DNA of 64,000 nt from Siphonodentalium dalli. Its lineage: Eukaryota; Mollusca; Scaphopoda; Gadilida; Siphonodentaliidae. The DNA lies in NCBI GenBank assembly GCA_032622095.1, contig CP136068.1:124439989-124503988 (forward strand), read 5' to 3'. Made by a program: the position numbers and the translations under genes. Position 1 is the first letter of the stretch. Each line of letters opens with the position of its first letter. The notes under the pieces are model-generated. The model did no database searches. It was not told where the DNA came from and saw nothing but the letters and a program-made list of their open reading frames with translations. This document shows, piece after piece, positions 41,464 through 52,976 of this stretch.

Positions 41464-42774
41464 TTTCATTGAGAGACATCACATGGTATTCAAGACACAA
41501 TTAACATGTTCAAAAGCTTTGAAGTTATAGCTGACATTGACGAATTCCACAAGGTGTCAAAACCACGCAGTGTTTCATTGTGTACTTATCACAACATTGC
41601 TGCCACATTCTGGCAACTTTTGATGTTTGATACTTGAGATTCACTTCATATTCAATTGTTTTCCATTGACTAATTATCAGGGCATGTTTTTATTTTCAAC
41701 AGAAGACACTGGACTTTATACATTAAAATATATTTTAAATGGTGCTGTTAATGAATAGAATTAATATCAATTATCCCCCTTCTCATAACGTGAAATGAAC
41801 GAAAATAGTATTTTTATCTGGAAACTGGCATTTTGCTTACCAGTTCTTGGTGGCTGTTAACAGATAGTTGGTGGGTAGTTAATGTCTACAAGCTGATAGC
41901 AAATACTTACCACCGCTGAAATTGAAAAAAATTTGGGGTGGGCCTAAACTGGAATATACCCCTGTGTATGGAATTTGGCCAAAAGATATTGGCGAGGCCT
42001 AAAAAAAAAAAGACGTTTGTTTCCGCTAACGAGCTGAACAAAATTAGGGTAGGTACATGTAGGTAGGTAAAAATAACTGTATAATACTTGTCAATAACCC
42101 AAAATATGCACTTCTTAGCCCCAATCAGGTTAACCCAGATGACAGAGGAACTAGAAACTCCAATTCAATCTTACATATGCTTTAATATTTACATATATAC
42201 TAGTCTACATGTATATACTATATAGTCTTTGATAATCCTAATATTTCCCATATGGTCTGGCGACAACTGGAGTCAGTCCAGCACCACTGCACTGTTCACA
42301 TATTGGAGTGACCGTCTTGTACCGATCTCTTAATGATGGCTTCACAACACCACCTTCTCCTCCGCATTCATTGAAGGATCTAGGTATTTTTTGGGGACAC
42401 CTGTTTTTGGGCAATGATATGCCGAAGGCATAATCTGAAGGCCTGAGCGGAGGAAGGTTTGGGAGGGGGTGACCCCCCTGTTCACGCATATTCAAAATAT
42501 AGTTCTTCGGTTTTAGTGGGAATTTTCAAACATAAGGTCCAAAATTTACACAAATTTTGTTCAATATTTTGTGTGCTTAACAAGGGCAGCATGTTGCTGT
42601 GTTCGCTTAGGCCAAATAAAAAAGATACTATGTTTCCGTACATCGACCGACCCTAAAAATAACCCGCCGACCCTAATTTTTTATTGATATTTTGAGAAAA
42701 AGTCAAAATTTACGGTTTTTACCGCTAATGCTCATAAATATTGATAATCATTAGGTGCAAAACACATGGTTTCT
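41464..42774. other. Spacer with degenerate repeat ends
   Basis: 41930-42065 and 42580-42690 carry GGCCTAAA...AAAATTAGGGTAGGT and GGCCAAATAAAAAAGATACT words, also seen inverted at 51430-51510 and in part near 48670. No gene recognised. Confidence 0.4.
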
Positions 42775-43318
42775 AACATAAGCCTGTGATAAGTGACATG
42801 AAGTGTGACAGTTCGTTGCCTGAGAACTATAATGTCGTAAGTCCATTTTGGCGGGAAAATGAGATATTGGTATCGTTGGAATCGTCTCGGAATTCTCTTT
42901 CGAATGATGCCCATGAAACGTGCATTCGCACCAAGTACACACGTTAAATGATGTGCAATATTGTTGTAAGTCCATGTGCGCAATATTTTTTCCGTTCTAT
43001 AATGTCGTATCTCCTTGGCCAATTGCATCACCCACAATCGTCACGTGGGCACACTTCGGCGAATGGCTGATTCGGAAGTTTGGATGAAAAGGTATCGCGA
43101 GAAAATCATTTTTTTTCAATATTTATCTCACACTTGTTAATTAGTGGTTTGCTGTGTTGTATTTAGAAATGTTTAGTCGAATAACTATGTCTGTTTTAAC
43201 GCATGATATTAGATATGAAGCATCTTATGTGCAATACTGGAGATACGACAATATTGCACTGACGTTAATGCAAGCTCCAGTTCGCTCGTTGTGAAATTAT
43301 GGAGATACGACATTAAAG
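42775..43318. mobile_element. TIR element, family I (AATGTCGTATCTCC ends)
   Basis: The left part contains GCCTGAGAACTATAATGTCG and the right end GGAGATACGACATTA. A shorter copy in the other orientation is at 48205-48505. The word GTCGTATCTCC/GGAGATACGAC recurs inside both. No coding frame of note. Confidence 0.5.
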
Positions 43319-43984
43319 AACGTAAGGTTGTTGCAAGTCTTCTATACATAATGTATATTTTCTCAATAGTATACAAGGCATGGTGTAGTAGGTGTACCTA
43401 GGTACTTTTCTAATAAACCCAGTAGAGTGTCCTTGTACCTCAGCACCATACCCTCGTTCCAATCATGATGTACCTGAGTAAACCGTGGGTTGTCCCCAGT
43501 ACATACATGTACATTGTACATTTAGTGTTCACAATGCCACAGTACACCACAGTACACCATGCTACACAACAAAACAAACATTTGGCACACCACAGTACAT
43601 GGTCTTTGTCCTCAGACGTGTACCACGGTTACCATGGTTTAAAATAGCCAAGTATATGATACTAGGATGTTAACAGGTCAGGTAATATCCTTGTATACTG
43701 GGTCTTTTATATTAAAACACCAAGTATACAAGGGTATTACTCAGGTATACCAGACTAACAATGCACCCGAAATGTATGAGTGTATTAAACAACCAAGTAT
43801 ATGAGGGTATTAAAACACCGTAAAAATGCCGTATCTCCCTACCCTGAATATATGCACATGATTTTGGCCAAAAATAAAATGAAATGTTTCAGTATTTGAA
43901 CTTCCAGAATAATTTCAACATACCTTTCAGTCTGATATTTCAATTTGCTAATATCTAATGTTTCACCCCCACTAAACATGTATA
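43319..43984. other. Spacer, low-complexity words only
   Basis: Contains recurring GTACA/CACAGTACA and AAGTATA.AGGGTATTA words at 43480-43810 but no clear tandem period and no gene. Confidence 0.4.
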
Positions 43985-44480
43985 TGTCGTTTAAAAAAAC
44001 GGAATGTATCATTATTGGTTCGTCCGTCCGTCCGTCTAACCGACTGACCGTTCGCTTTTTTGTGTTTCCCGATGATAACTTTATTGAGGATGGACTGAAT
44101 TCAGTGAAATTGGTATGTGCATTTACTGTCACAAAATATAGGTCCAGTTCGAATTTCAACCAAAAGGGCCCGTAACTCTGGTAAAATTCCGTCACCTAAT
44201 TTCCACCAGAGTTACGGCCCTTTTAGTTGAAATGTGCACTCAATTGTCGTTTCCGGATGATAATTTTAGTAAGTTTGTAATGATTGGAATGGAATTTGGT
44301 ATGTGAGATTACTAGCATACAATATACAGGCCCATTCTTACCGAAATGAAGGTCATTGTTGACATAGAATTCGCCAATTAGTTTGATTTTCCGGAAGATA
44401 ACGTTTGTCTTGCTGTATTCAAATTTGGTACATGTATATGAAAATACAGGTCTTTCAACTTTAGGTTCCATCCGTCTATT
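43985..44480 (+). repeat. Degenerate repeat family H
   Basis: Starts after a CCGT run (44020-44036). Three loose units with CGATGATAACTTTATTGAGG, TAAGTTTGTAATGATTGG and ACAATATACAGGCCCATT. A short inverted repeat (CCGTAACTCTGGTAAAATT and its complement) lies at 44168-44218. Confidence 0.55.
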
Positions 44481-45066
44481 TTAACTGGAGTATTGGTCCT
44501 TGTTGACTTATAGTTTGAATATTATTTAATGTTGGTTTCTGTGTGATTGCTTTGGTTATAGCTATCTGGGTTTTTTTTCAAATGTGGCACATAGGAGGGT
44601 ATCGCCTCCTCCCATTTTCAGTACGCGGGATTCAGGGTGTTTTGAAGCCGTACGCGGGATTCATACACCCGAATTAACTGGTATTCGGCTTCAAGCAAAA
44701 CATCTTGGACGCATGTTTTGATGGCGCAAAATAATATTTCGTGCTAGTTATCTGTATGAATGAGTGGGTAAGATAGCTTCTTGGGCATATTCGACCACCA
44801 TGCCATCATAAAGTATCATTAATCGTATCATAACGGCCTCATAACCCACAGAACGCGATATTTTGTTTGGGAACGGATGGGACAAGAAATCCTGGCAAAC
44901 GCCTAGAAACTAAATGCTGTCCATTTTTTCTGGGGCCAAGGATACATAATTATGTCTATTTTTCTGAAGGCGGGGTGGGTGATTTTTTTAGGAACGTTGT
45001 TTTATTCCAGGTCGGATGCTCCGGGTATATTAGATCTTCCTGACTAAATCATCATCATCATTCTAG
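44481..45066. other. Upstream flank or intron of the F-box exon
   Basis: A small repeat GTACGCGGGATTCA occurs at 44621 and 44649. The stretch ends in CATCATCATTCTAG, a good acceptor for the exon starting at 45067. No upstream coding exon recognised. Confidence 0.4.
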
Positions 45067-45557
45067 AAAACATCTCATTGTACGAGCTTGTGACCAATGT
45101 TTCACTGACTTGCAAACGCATCAACAGTATCGTAAGAGATTCTTCTCAGTTATGGAAAATCTTCGCGTTCTCGTATGTTTTGATGTTGGGTGCACAGGGC
45201 CTTCAGATCATAATGAGACATTCAAAATCATTCCGTCGATTTGAGATAGTTTACGCAACGATAGAAGCCCCTGTTCAGGACATTGAATTCTGTATCACCC
45301 GCGGCTTAATTCAAGCCAATACACAGTTTTCTTTAAACATAGCTGGATGTGCAATCGGAACTCTGTGCTGTTTACCAGCATTGCATAACTTAGAGTTCCT
45401 CGACAAATCAGACTGTCCGAACATATCCGACGAAAACTTTTTATTCATCAAGAACTGTGCTGCACTACGTTCTATGTACGTTTCTTTCACTAAAGTGACA
45501 CCTGCCCAAATAACTGCACTCTATGACGCACATTTGTGCGTATGTGGTGCAATATAA
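45067..45557 (+). CDS. F-box/LRR-like protein, 3'-terminal coding exon
   Basis: Open frame after acceptor ATTCTAG, entering with two bases of a split codon (phase 1) and running to TAA at 45555-45557: about 162 residues. The first ~30 (ENISLYELV...SLTCKRINSIV...SSQLWKIF) fit the C-terminal two thirds of an F-box, the module by which such proteins bind SKP1 in SCF ubiquitin ligases. The later part (HNLEFLDKSDCPNISDENFL, AALRSMYVSFTKVT) looks like LRR repeats of the FBXL type that would hold a substrate. The N-terminus must lie in an upstream exon that I could not find. The last ~18 codons belong to a ~170-bp unit repeated downstream, so the true end of the gene is uncertain, and a retro- or pseudo-copy is possible. 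Confidence 0.5.
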
Positions 45558-46000
45558 GGTCAAACACATCAGAACCATCAAATATCGTTCATCAATCATA
45601 GTATCTTCTCCCGTGGTGACCTATTTTGGAAAATCCCAGCTGCGTTCCATCATTTTTAGAGGCTTGGGTGGTGTACCTGCCCAAATAACCCCACATATAA
45701 TGACGCACTATATCGTGCAATATAGCCTCAAATACGTCAGAACCATCAACTCTCGTGATCACGCATAGTATCTGATCCTGTGATCACATATTTCTGGAAA
45801 TCCCAGATGCGTCCCATCATCATTAGATGCTTGGGTGGAGTACCTGCCCAAATAACTGCACTTTATGACTCTTAGATGTGGGTGGGTGGTGCAATATAGC
45901 TTCAGATGCACCAGTACCATGAAATCACGTGATTAAATTATAGTATCTGGCCCCGTGGTTATCTCTTGAAAATGACAGTTGCGCGTCCATCAATTATATG
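45501..46000 (+). repeat. Degenerate ~170-bp tandem repeat that includes the end of the F-box exon
   Basis: The word CCTGCCCAAATAAC starts at 45501, 45676 and 45843, and a mutated form (CCTACTCGAATAAC) at 46022, spacing 175, 167 and 179 bp. Each is followed by TTATGAC..., GTGGTGCAATATA and CAGAACCATCAA-like words. The first copy is in frame in the F-box exon. Confidence 0.8.
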
Positions 46001-47629
46001 TTCGTGGATGATACATGTATACCTACTCGAATAACTTAACTTTATGACCCATAGTTGTGCGTAGGTGGTGAAATACATTTCCAGGTATTCATCCATGCAG
46101 TTAAAAGGCATTGCCACCCCCAACATTGAGCCCGTATTTCCGTTATCACACCACTGCCTTAATTATAAGTAAGCCCCCACAGACTCCATTTTTGATCCTT
46201 GTGTCCAACATAAGTATGCCCCAATGCAAAGTAGCAATTTCTGGCAAATACCCCTGCATTAAAAGCAGTAGCCCCATGCACAGGGTCCACACTTTGATAC
46301 ACCCCTGCATTAAACAGTTGTTCGCCCCTACAAACACACAGCCTTGTATTAAATAGAAACTTTCCTGCCCAAAACACTTTATTTCTAATTATTTATCAAT
46401 GTAATGGAAAGTATCACCCACATAGACCCCCACATCCGGAGACACATCCCTTCATTAAACATAAGTATACCGCCCCACCGAACCACAATTATGGTACTAT
46501 CGTCCCTGTATTAAAAAGCCAGGGTCATAAACCGAATTATACATGCGTGGATGATACATGTAGACCTACTCGAATAACTTAACTTTATGACCCATAGTTG
46601 TGCGTAGGTGGTGAAATACATTTCCAGGTATTCATCCATGCAGTTAAGAGGCATTGCCACCCCCAACATTGAGCCCGTATTTCCGTTATCACACCACTGC
46701 CTTAATTATAAGTAAGCCCCCACAGACTCCATTTTTTATCCTTGTGTCCAACATAAGTATGCCCCAATGCAAAGTAGCAATTTCTGGCAAATACCCCTGC
46801 ATTAAAAGCAGTAGCCCCATGCACAGGGTCCACACTTTGATACACCCCTGCATTAAACAGTTGTTCGCCCCTACAAACACACAGCCTTGTATTAAATAGA
46901 AACTTTCCTGCCCAAAACACTTTATTTCTAATTATTTATCAATGTAATAGAAAGTATCCCCCACATAGACCCCCACATCCGGAGACACATCCCTTCATTA
47001 AACATAAGTATGCCGCCCCACCGAACCACAATTATGGTACTATCGTCCCTGTATTAAAAAGCCGGGGTCATAAACCGAATTATACATGCGTGGATGATAC
47101 ATGTAGACCTACTCGAATAACTTAACTTTATGACCCATAGTTGTGCGTAGGTGGTGAAATACATTTCCAGGTATTCATCCATGCAGTTAAAAGGCATTGC
47201 CACCCCCAACATTGAGCCCGTATTTCCGTTATCACACCACTGCCTTAATTATAAGTAAGCCCCCACAGACTCCATTTTTGATCCTTGTGTCCAACATAAG
47301 TATGCCCCAATGCAAAGTAGCAATTTCTGGCAAATACCCCTGCATTAAAAGCAGTAGCCCCATGCACAGGGTCCACACTTTGATACACCCCTGCATTAAA
47401 CAGTTGTTCACCCCTACAAACACACAGCCTTGTATTAAATAGAAACTTTCCTGCCCAAAACACTTTATTTCTAATTATTTATCAATGTAATAGAAAGTAT
47501 CCCCCACATAGACCCCCACATCCGGAGACACATCCCTTCATTAAACATAAGTATGCCGCCCCACCGAACCACAATTATGGTACTATCGTCCCTGTATTAA
47601 AAAGCCGGGGTCATAAACCGAATTATACA
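46001..47629 (+). repeat. Three near-identical 543-bp tandem units
   Basis: Units at 46001-46543, 46544-47086 and 47087-47629, each beginning (T/G)CGTGGATGATACATGTA and ending AAACCGAATTATACAT. Only a handful of substitutions separate them, so the triplication is recent. Each holds sub-repeats around CCCCTGCATTAAA. The 81- and 72-codon frames recurring in each unit have no recognisable domain and are not called as genes. Confidence 0.97.
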
Positions 47630-48110
47630 TCCCTGCATCAAATAGAAGCGCTCCCATTCAAAACACAGGCTTCATTTCAAGTATTCACTCTCGTGTCGAA
47701 CGGAATTGCTACCCCTCCCAATAAGTGCCCACATTTTCAGTAATACAACACTGCATTAAATATATGTAGCCCCAAATAAACCATTACCGCTAATGTGTCC
47801 TTGTATCAAACATGAGTATGCCCCAACAAAAAATAGCCATTTGCGGTGGCTATTCGCGTATAGAAAACAGTACCCCCGGCGCACAGTGTACCCATTTTGT
47901 TACGTCCCTGAATTAAACACTAGAGCGCCCCCACCCACACACACATATCTGTGATAAATAGAAGTGTTTCTACCCAACAAAGTTTTCATTTCCGATTATT
48001 TATCAATGTAATATAAGACATTACCCCCCCCCCCCCCCCCCCCCAACATAGAGCCCACATTTCATTTGACACATATATATATTTAGGTATTCAAAACCCA
48101 TAACCACATT
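47630..48110 (+). repeat. Diverged fourth copy of the 543-bp unit
   Basis: Shares in order the CCCTGCATCAAATAGAA, ATTGCTACCCCTCCCA, CCTTGTATCAAACATGAGTA, CACACACACAT, AAATAGAAGTGTTTCTACCC and ATTATTTATCAATGTAATA blocks. A C-run of about 22 at 48026-48043 marks the end of the matching part. Confidence 0.7.
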
Positions 48111-48204
48111 GAGTCCATTGTTTATTGCGTACATATACAATGACAAATTGTGAGTATTATATTACAGAGTGTATTGCACACATAACATATATATGCATAT
48201 GTAT

Positions 48205-48505
48205 GCAAGAGTGTCGTATCTCCTTCGACATTATAATCCGGAATCGTGACGACTATTATTTGCGCAGAATGTCGTATCTCCAAACATGTTTTCGTCATTT
48301 AATCGTAAACGTGCGAATAATTAGTCACGATTTTCCACACTAGTGTATATATTGATGTTTTCCATCATATCGTCACGATTTCCAATATGTACAAACTGTT
48401 TATATCCGGAAACAGACCATCCGAAATTTCAAACTCGATTTTCTCGGGAAATGGAAAAATGGACTTACGACATTATAGTTCTCAGGCAACGAGTTGTCTT
48501 AAAAG
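48205..48505. mobile_element. TIR element, family I, short copy
   Basis: AGTGTCGTATCTCCTTCGAC to GGACTTACGACATTATAGTT and CTCAGGCAACGAG; inverse of the ends of 42775-43318. Confidence 0.5.
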
Positions 48506-49616
48506 CCACAGGTGTGTGATGGGTTGTGGATTGATAGGCATGAATCTTGCAATTTTAATTTCAAGAGAGTGGATCTCATGCCTGCTTTACCAGTATGCCT
48601 TGTTCACAGGTCCCCAGAACAAAAATTGACCCCACCCCCAATAATACTTAATCCTATAGAAAGGTATCCAACTTGGCCCGGCCTAATTTTTTATTAGTTT
48701 TACAATGTCCACAATCAGGTTAAAATACACCAAAATAATTTTTGTAACATAAATGCCTCATATATAGTTAGAAAGATATGTTATTACTCTTCAATTTGAT
48801 GCATCCCCTGTAAAAATTGGTTAAGAAAAACTCTGGTTATGAGCACAGGTCTGACGCAAACCGACTGTAAAATTTCACTCATTCGACATGATGTCCGCTA
48901 AACTCGGTAAAAAAAGTGCGATTTTTACACCGACTTGGTCTTCAAAAACACAATCGACGGTTAGTAGAATATATATATTATACATCATTAGCAGCGGAAT
49001 TGTTTACTGATCCACCCAAACCAATCACGCTACATCACGGCATCGTATCTCTCGCATTTATTGAAAAATTCAGTTTCATAAACCCGGAAGGAAAGTGAAT
49101 TTTTCCAAAGGCAGCCATTGCATTATGTGTACTCTCTATAGTTCATAGAACTTCATACCCAACACAATATATAGTTAAATAAATACACAAAGACTGAATT
49201 AACACGAATGCCGATTTGAAAACATACATATGAACAGAAATATAACTCCATAAATATTTAGAGCGTATATACAGTAGTATACACTACTTCTTCGTTATAT
49301 ATTATGTTGTTTGGGACTTATGGAACATATTCATGAGTTCCAAATAAACATGCATGCCCATTTATTATTTTCTTGGGAAATCCTAACAGATGAATTTTCC
49401 ATATATAACTTGATAACCTTTTATATGAAGTAAAGAGAAGAAGAAAAATACCTGTACCGGTGCCTTGTATTATATAACTTCTATCAGATGAACACTCAAG
49501 TTTTTAGACATTAAGTCTTTAATCATATAGTCTTATAGATGCACACATGTGTCAGTCTTATCCAACTTATCCATAGTTTCTTCATACCGGTACAATGATA
49601 CATATATGAATATTAT
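48506..49616. other. Spacer, nothing recognised
   Basis: AT-rich spacer; 48640-48690 holds a GGCCTAATTTTTTATTAG relic. No gene. Confidence 0.4.
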
Positions 49617-49950
49617 TCAATCAGCTTCTAGGTATATACTTGAATTTGAACTGGATGCTGTTGGTCGTGTGATATTTACAGGTGACATAGTATTTGATGT
49701 GTTCGATGGGGCACTCGTTCTTGTCTGATTCCTTGCGAAAAAGTTATTCACTGTCACGACAGATAGCTGTCGAACTTTCGCAGCATGTTTTGTCCGAAAA
49801 TTGTCGACTTCACATGACTTTTCAAAGCCGATTCTCCCATCCCAGAAATATCTATTTCTTTGCAACAAAGCAAGGACATTGCCTTCCTATTGTTGCAACC
49901 AACCAGAATAAGTTTCGTGCGATAACCACGCAGTGTTGAATACACACTTT
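49617..49950 (-). pseudogene. Frameshifted zinc-finger (BED/C2H2-like) fragment
   Basis: Three blocks in changing frames on the minus strand together resemble the N-terminal zinc finger of transposase-derived proteins. Block 1 is FNTAWLSHETYSGWLQQ followed by a stop, block 2 (other frame) LLCCKEIDISGMGESALKSH, block 3 (first frame again) TKHAAKVRQLSVVTVNNFF and then a Ser/Thr-rich tail to a stop near 49617. The Cys-x(n)-His spacing with ISGMGESALKSH is characteristic. Two compensating indels and a stop show that it is broken. No DDE or dimerisation domain follows. Confidence 0.5.
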
Positions 49951-50164
49951 CCCATTTTTTTTTTATCGAAAGACTAGCGATAATTTCAAAGCATGGGCGC
50001 CGCCATTGTTATATTTTTAGAATGAGTCAATGCAAATCGCGGAATACCGGCACGAATAGATAAACGAACCGACTACCTGGCAGTCATATGATGCCGCTTG
50101 AAAATTTTGACGCTTCTTGATACTGCGTATAAGACGGCAAGCGTGTGTCAATAAGACAACCGTT

Positions 50165-50296
50165 AATGACTAAATTCAAGCACTTTCAAGCACCTTATGG
50201 TGTTTAAGGGAAAATTCAATGACTTTCAAGGGCTTGAAAAACCCAAAACCAAATTCAAGCACTTTCAAGATATTCAAGCACCTGTACGAACCCTGC
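50165..50296. mobile_element. Right-end fragment related to the 36584-37403 element
   Basis: Repeated ATTCAAGCACTTTCAAG words leading to CACCTGTACGAACCCTG, like the right end CCTGTATGAACCCTG of the ARF intron element. Confidence 0.5.
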
Positions 50297-50494
50297 ACAT
50301 ATGTTAGGGGTACAGCTACTGTTTCCAAAAACAAGGCATGCTAGGTTGGGTGCACTGGCTACCTCTAGACAATGGGATGCTGTTGTCACAATACAAGTAT
50401 GGTATAATGGCGGTATTATGGGTAAAATTCTTATAAAAGTTAGTGACATCAATCTCATACTTAGTTTATAGCCAAATAAATAACATCCTTATTA

Positions 50495-51254
50495 CTCTAG
50501 TGATCCGAATAACCGTACCCGTACGATTGTTAATTTTGGAGAAAAAATCCACCCACTACGATTCTTATTCAAGCCCCTACGATTATTTAATTTTGATCAC
50601 CCATACTCCATGAATGATCGCATTATTCGTAGTTTTTAATCAAATGGCATGCATGAAACGGAATACGTTCAAAGAATTCGCGCAACCGTCTGGCATGGCA
50701 ATATAATCAATGATTTGATCCATGGGAAGTAACTCCATCCTCGCACGTGTCGCTATTTTGCAATTCGTGCGACCCTATTGCAATAGACAGACCCCCCTCT
50801 GCGGGTATTGTTTATCGATCAGTGAGGCGAACAAAGGTGACAACGCGTTATGTCTGTGTTTTTTTTTACAATCGACGCGTTATTAACTAAGAAGTTAATC
50901 AACGTCTGGGGCTCACGTTTGAAAGTTTCTTTAATTAGAACACAATTGAGTAGTTGGTGGACCGATTCCGACCAAAGAAATTTTTTTTCGTATAAAAGTG
51001 TTGACGCAGTGTTCTCCGTTCAAATCAATGACATTGAAAAGGTTCTGCAAGAACCAGACGTTGTCCGTGCTGGGTCGAGGAGTGTTTATTATAAGTTTTT
51101 GTTTGATAATTAAATCAGTGTTCTTCAATGATCTCCTTTTTCATTGACATTTCCACCCCCTACTATTATTCCGACCCCTACTATTATTAAAATTTGGCAA
51201 ATTTTCCACCCCCTACTAATATTCCGACCCCTACTATTATTCGGATCACTAGAG
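50495..51254 (+). mobile_element. 760-bp TIR element with TA target and an 87-codon open frame
   Basis: Ends CTCTAGTGATCCGAATAA and TTATTCGGATCACTAGAG, flanked by TA (50493-50494 and 51255-51256). Subterminal CCCCTACTATTATT words are repeated at the right end and CCC(C)TACGATTATT at the left. The inside is less AT-biased and holds the 87-codon frame described separately. The superfamily is not recognised. Confidence 0.65.
50850..51113 (+). CDS. Uncharacterised 87-residue open frame inside the TIR element
   Basis: Starts ATG at 50850, stops at 51111-51113. No domain recognised; composition is mixed, with a Phe-rich start, basic segments (KKLINVWGSRLKVSL) and an acidic middle. It could be a remnant of the element's own protein, a captured host exon or a chance frame. 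Its position in the centre of a TIR element is the only support, so confidence is low. Confidence 0.25.
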   Translation: MSVFFFTIDALLTKKLINVWGSRLKVSLIRTQLSSWWTDSDQRNFFSYKSVDAVFSVQINDIEKVLQEPDVVRAGSRSVYYKFLFDN

Positions 51255-51256
51255 TA

Positions 51257-51647
51257 AAGCATGAAGTAAGTTTGATCTTTCATCAATCTTAATGTATATT
51301 TCCTAGTGCTGTGTTTATCAAGTAATACTTTCCCACAACACAAGTTGGCATTTTATGTCATTTTCGGTCGAGGTAATTCAATATTTCTGCAGCTGGATAA
51401 AAAATATCAAAATAAAATAAAAATAAAAAAATTCCCTACCTACCTACCCTAATTTTTTCACGTCGTTATCGGAAACATACTATCTTTTTTTGTTTGGCCT
51501 TAGTATATATTTTAATATCGCTGAAGTCCACCAAATGTGGGTAAAATGTCGCCGGTAGCAGGGGTCTTACCGAGGCATCAAGAGAGGTAAACCCTGCATG
51601 GAGTTTGGAAAATTGCATGACCGGTTAACCATAAACAGACAGTACAG
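51257..51647. other. Spacer with a GGCCTTAG...CCTACCTACC relic
   Basis: 51430-51510 has AAAATTCCCTACCTACCTAC and ATCGGAAACATACTATC, the inverse of words at 42000-42060. No gene. Confidence 0.4.
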
Positions 51648-52968
51648 TAGTGCTGAAGCAGATATCCGGTTGACAACCGGCTACTGTCGACAACCGGTTG
51701 AACTACGATCAACCCGGTTAACCACTATGTATTGCACACACGCGATTCCAACGACAAAAACTAACATATTATGCTCTTAATCAGCACGAGACTGATAACA
51801 GTAGGTTTTAAACAACGTGTACTTTTTCAATTTTGCTACAATCGTTATCACTCTGAGGAGTATATAGTCGAAATTACGTGTATTAAAAGTCAAAATCTGG
51901 TGCGAGATAAAAAAAAAAAGTCTTCCATGAATGACAAGTTACATTCCAGTAGTCTGGCTTTGTCGGCTAAACATCGAAGATGCATGCCGTCATCTTTGAT
52001 GTTCCGATGTCCAGTAAAACACGTGCACTGACGCCACTGAGTCGTCGGCAAAAATCAATGCAATCGTTTTCAATGGAGTACGGCCTGGTCATTTGACATC
52101 TACGCTACGACTCACTACATGTAGACGGTATCATGGTACTCAAGACATGCATAAATCAGATGTCTGGGCGCATTTCCGATAACAAAAAGAAATTCGCAGA
52201 ATGCGAAATCTGTAGTAATTAATCCAATTTACGTATGCATGGTTTAATCTTCTAACATTACTGAGTTTGAGTAATCTCATTGGACGAAGTTCCAATGAAC
52301 TCGCATCGAAGTGGTGTTGCCATGCAGTTGGACTTGTTTGCGTCCCAATGATTAATTCTCAGCATTTGATTGTGATCTAACAGAAAACACCGTTTTCAGC
52401 AGGTTGCATTTGTTAACTACATAGTTCATGAAACTTCATAATTGTGTTTATCTGCCGTTGGTCATCCTATGCATCTCAAATCGCTGAAGAATACCTGAGT
52501 CGCATGACCTAATATTCGCCAAGTCGCGCAATTGCTACACTGACAATAAACAAATTCCGCGATTAGCATATACAAAAATATATATAGGTCACACAATATT
52601 CTTCCCAAACGAAAACGACAAAAAGTCGGGCAGCAGTTGCGACTGCAATACAAACGGGTCAAGCACGACGCGTCTATTTATAAACACTGTGTGTTTTAGT
52701 TGACTGTGTCACCTGTCAAGTTGTCAACACATGGCTTATTACCGTTCGTGTTTGGTGATTTACATTCGTTTAATACAAGCTATGTCTGTAAACATTACAT
52801 TAGTTCGCCATACAGTTAATAAATCAAATTATGATGATATATTGGTACATATTATGGTGTAAATAATGGCTGTAAAGTCATAGGTTGAAAATAGCAGATA
52901 TCCGGTTATGATCCGGTTACACGTCGCTGTTAACCGGCTACAAAAATAGGCCAACCGTTTCAGCACTA
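51648..52968. mobile_element. hAT-like element with TAGTGCTGAA ends, full length
   Basis: 1,321 bp, TAGTGCTGAAGCAGATATCC to CCAACCGTTTCAGCACTA. Flanked by CAGTACAG (51640-51647) and CAGTTCAG (52969-52976), an 8-bp duplication with one mismatch. The terminal ~90 bp on each side are rich in CCGGTT/AACCGG. No transposase frame. A partial inverse copy lies in the ARF gene at 34942-35705. Confidence 0.75.
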
Positions 52969-52976
52969 CAGTTCAG

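Noticed and set aside
46111-47442. 81-codon plus-strand and 63/72-codon minus-strand frames repeated three times
   Set aside because: They repeat only because the 543-bp unit repeats; overlapping frames on both strands and absence of a domain argue against coding.
49953-50015. ATGGCGGCGCCCATG on the minus strand as a gene start
   Set aside because: The frame stops after five codons; I mention it only as context for the zinc-finger remnant.
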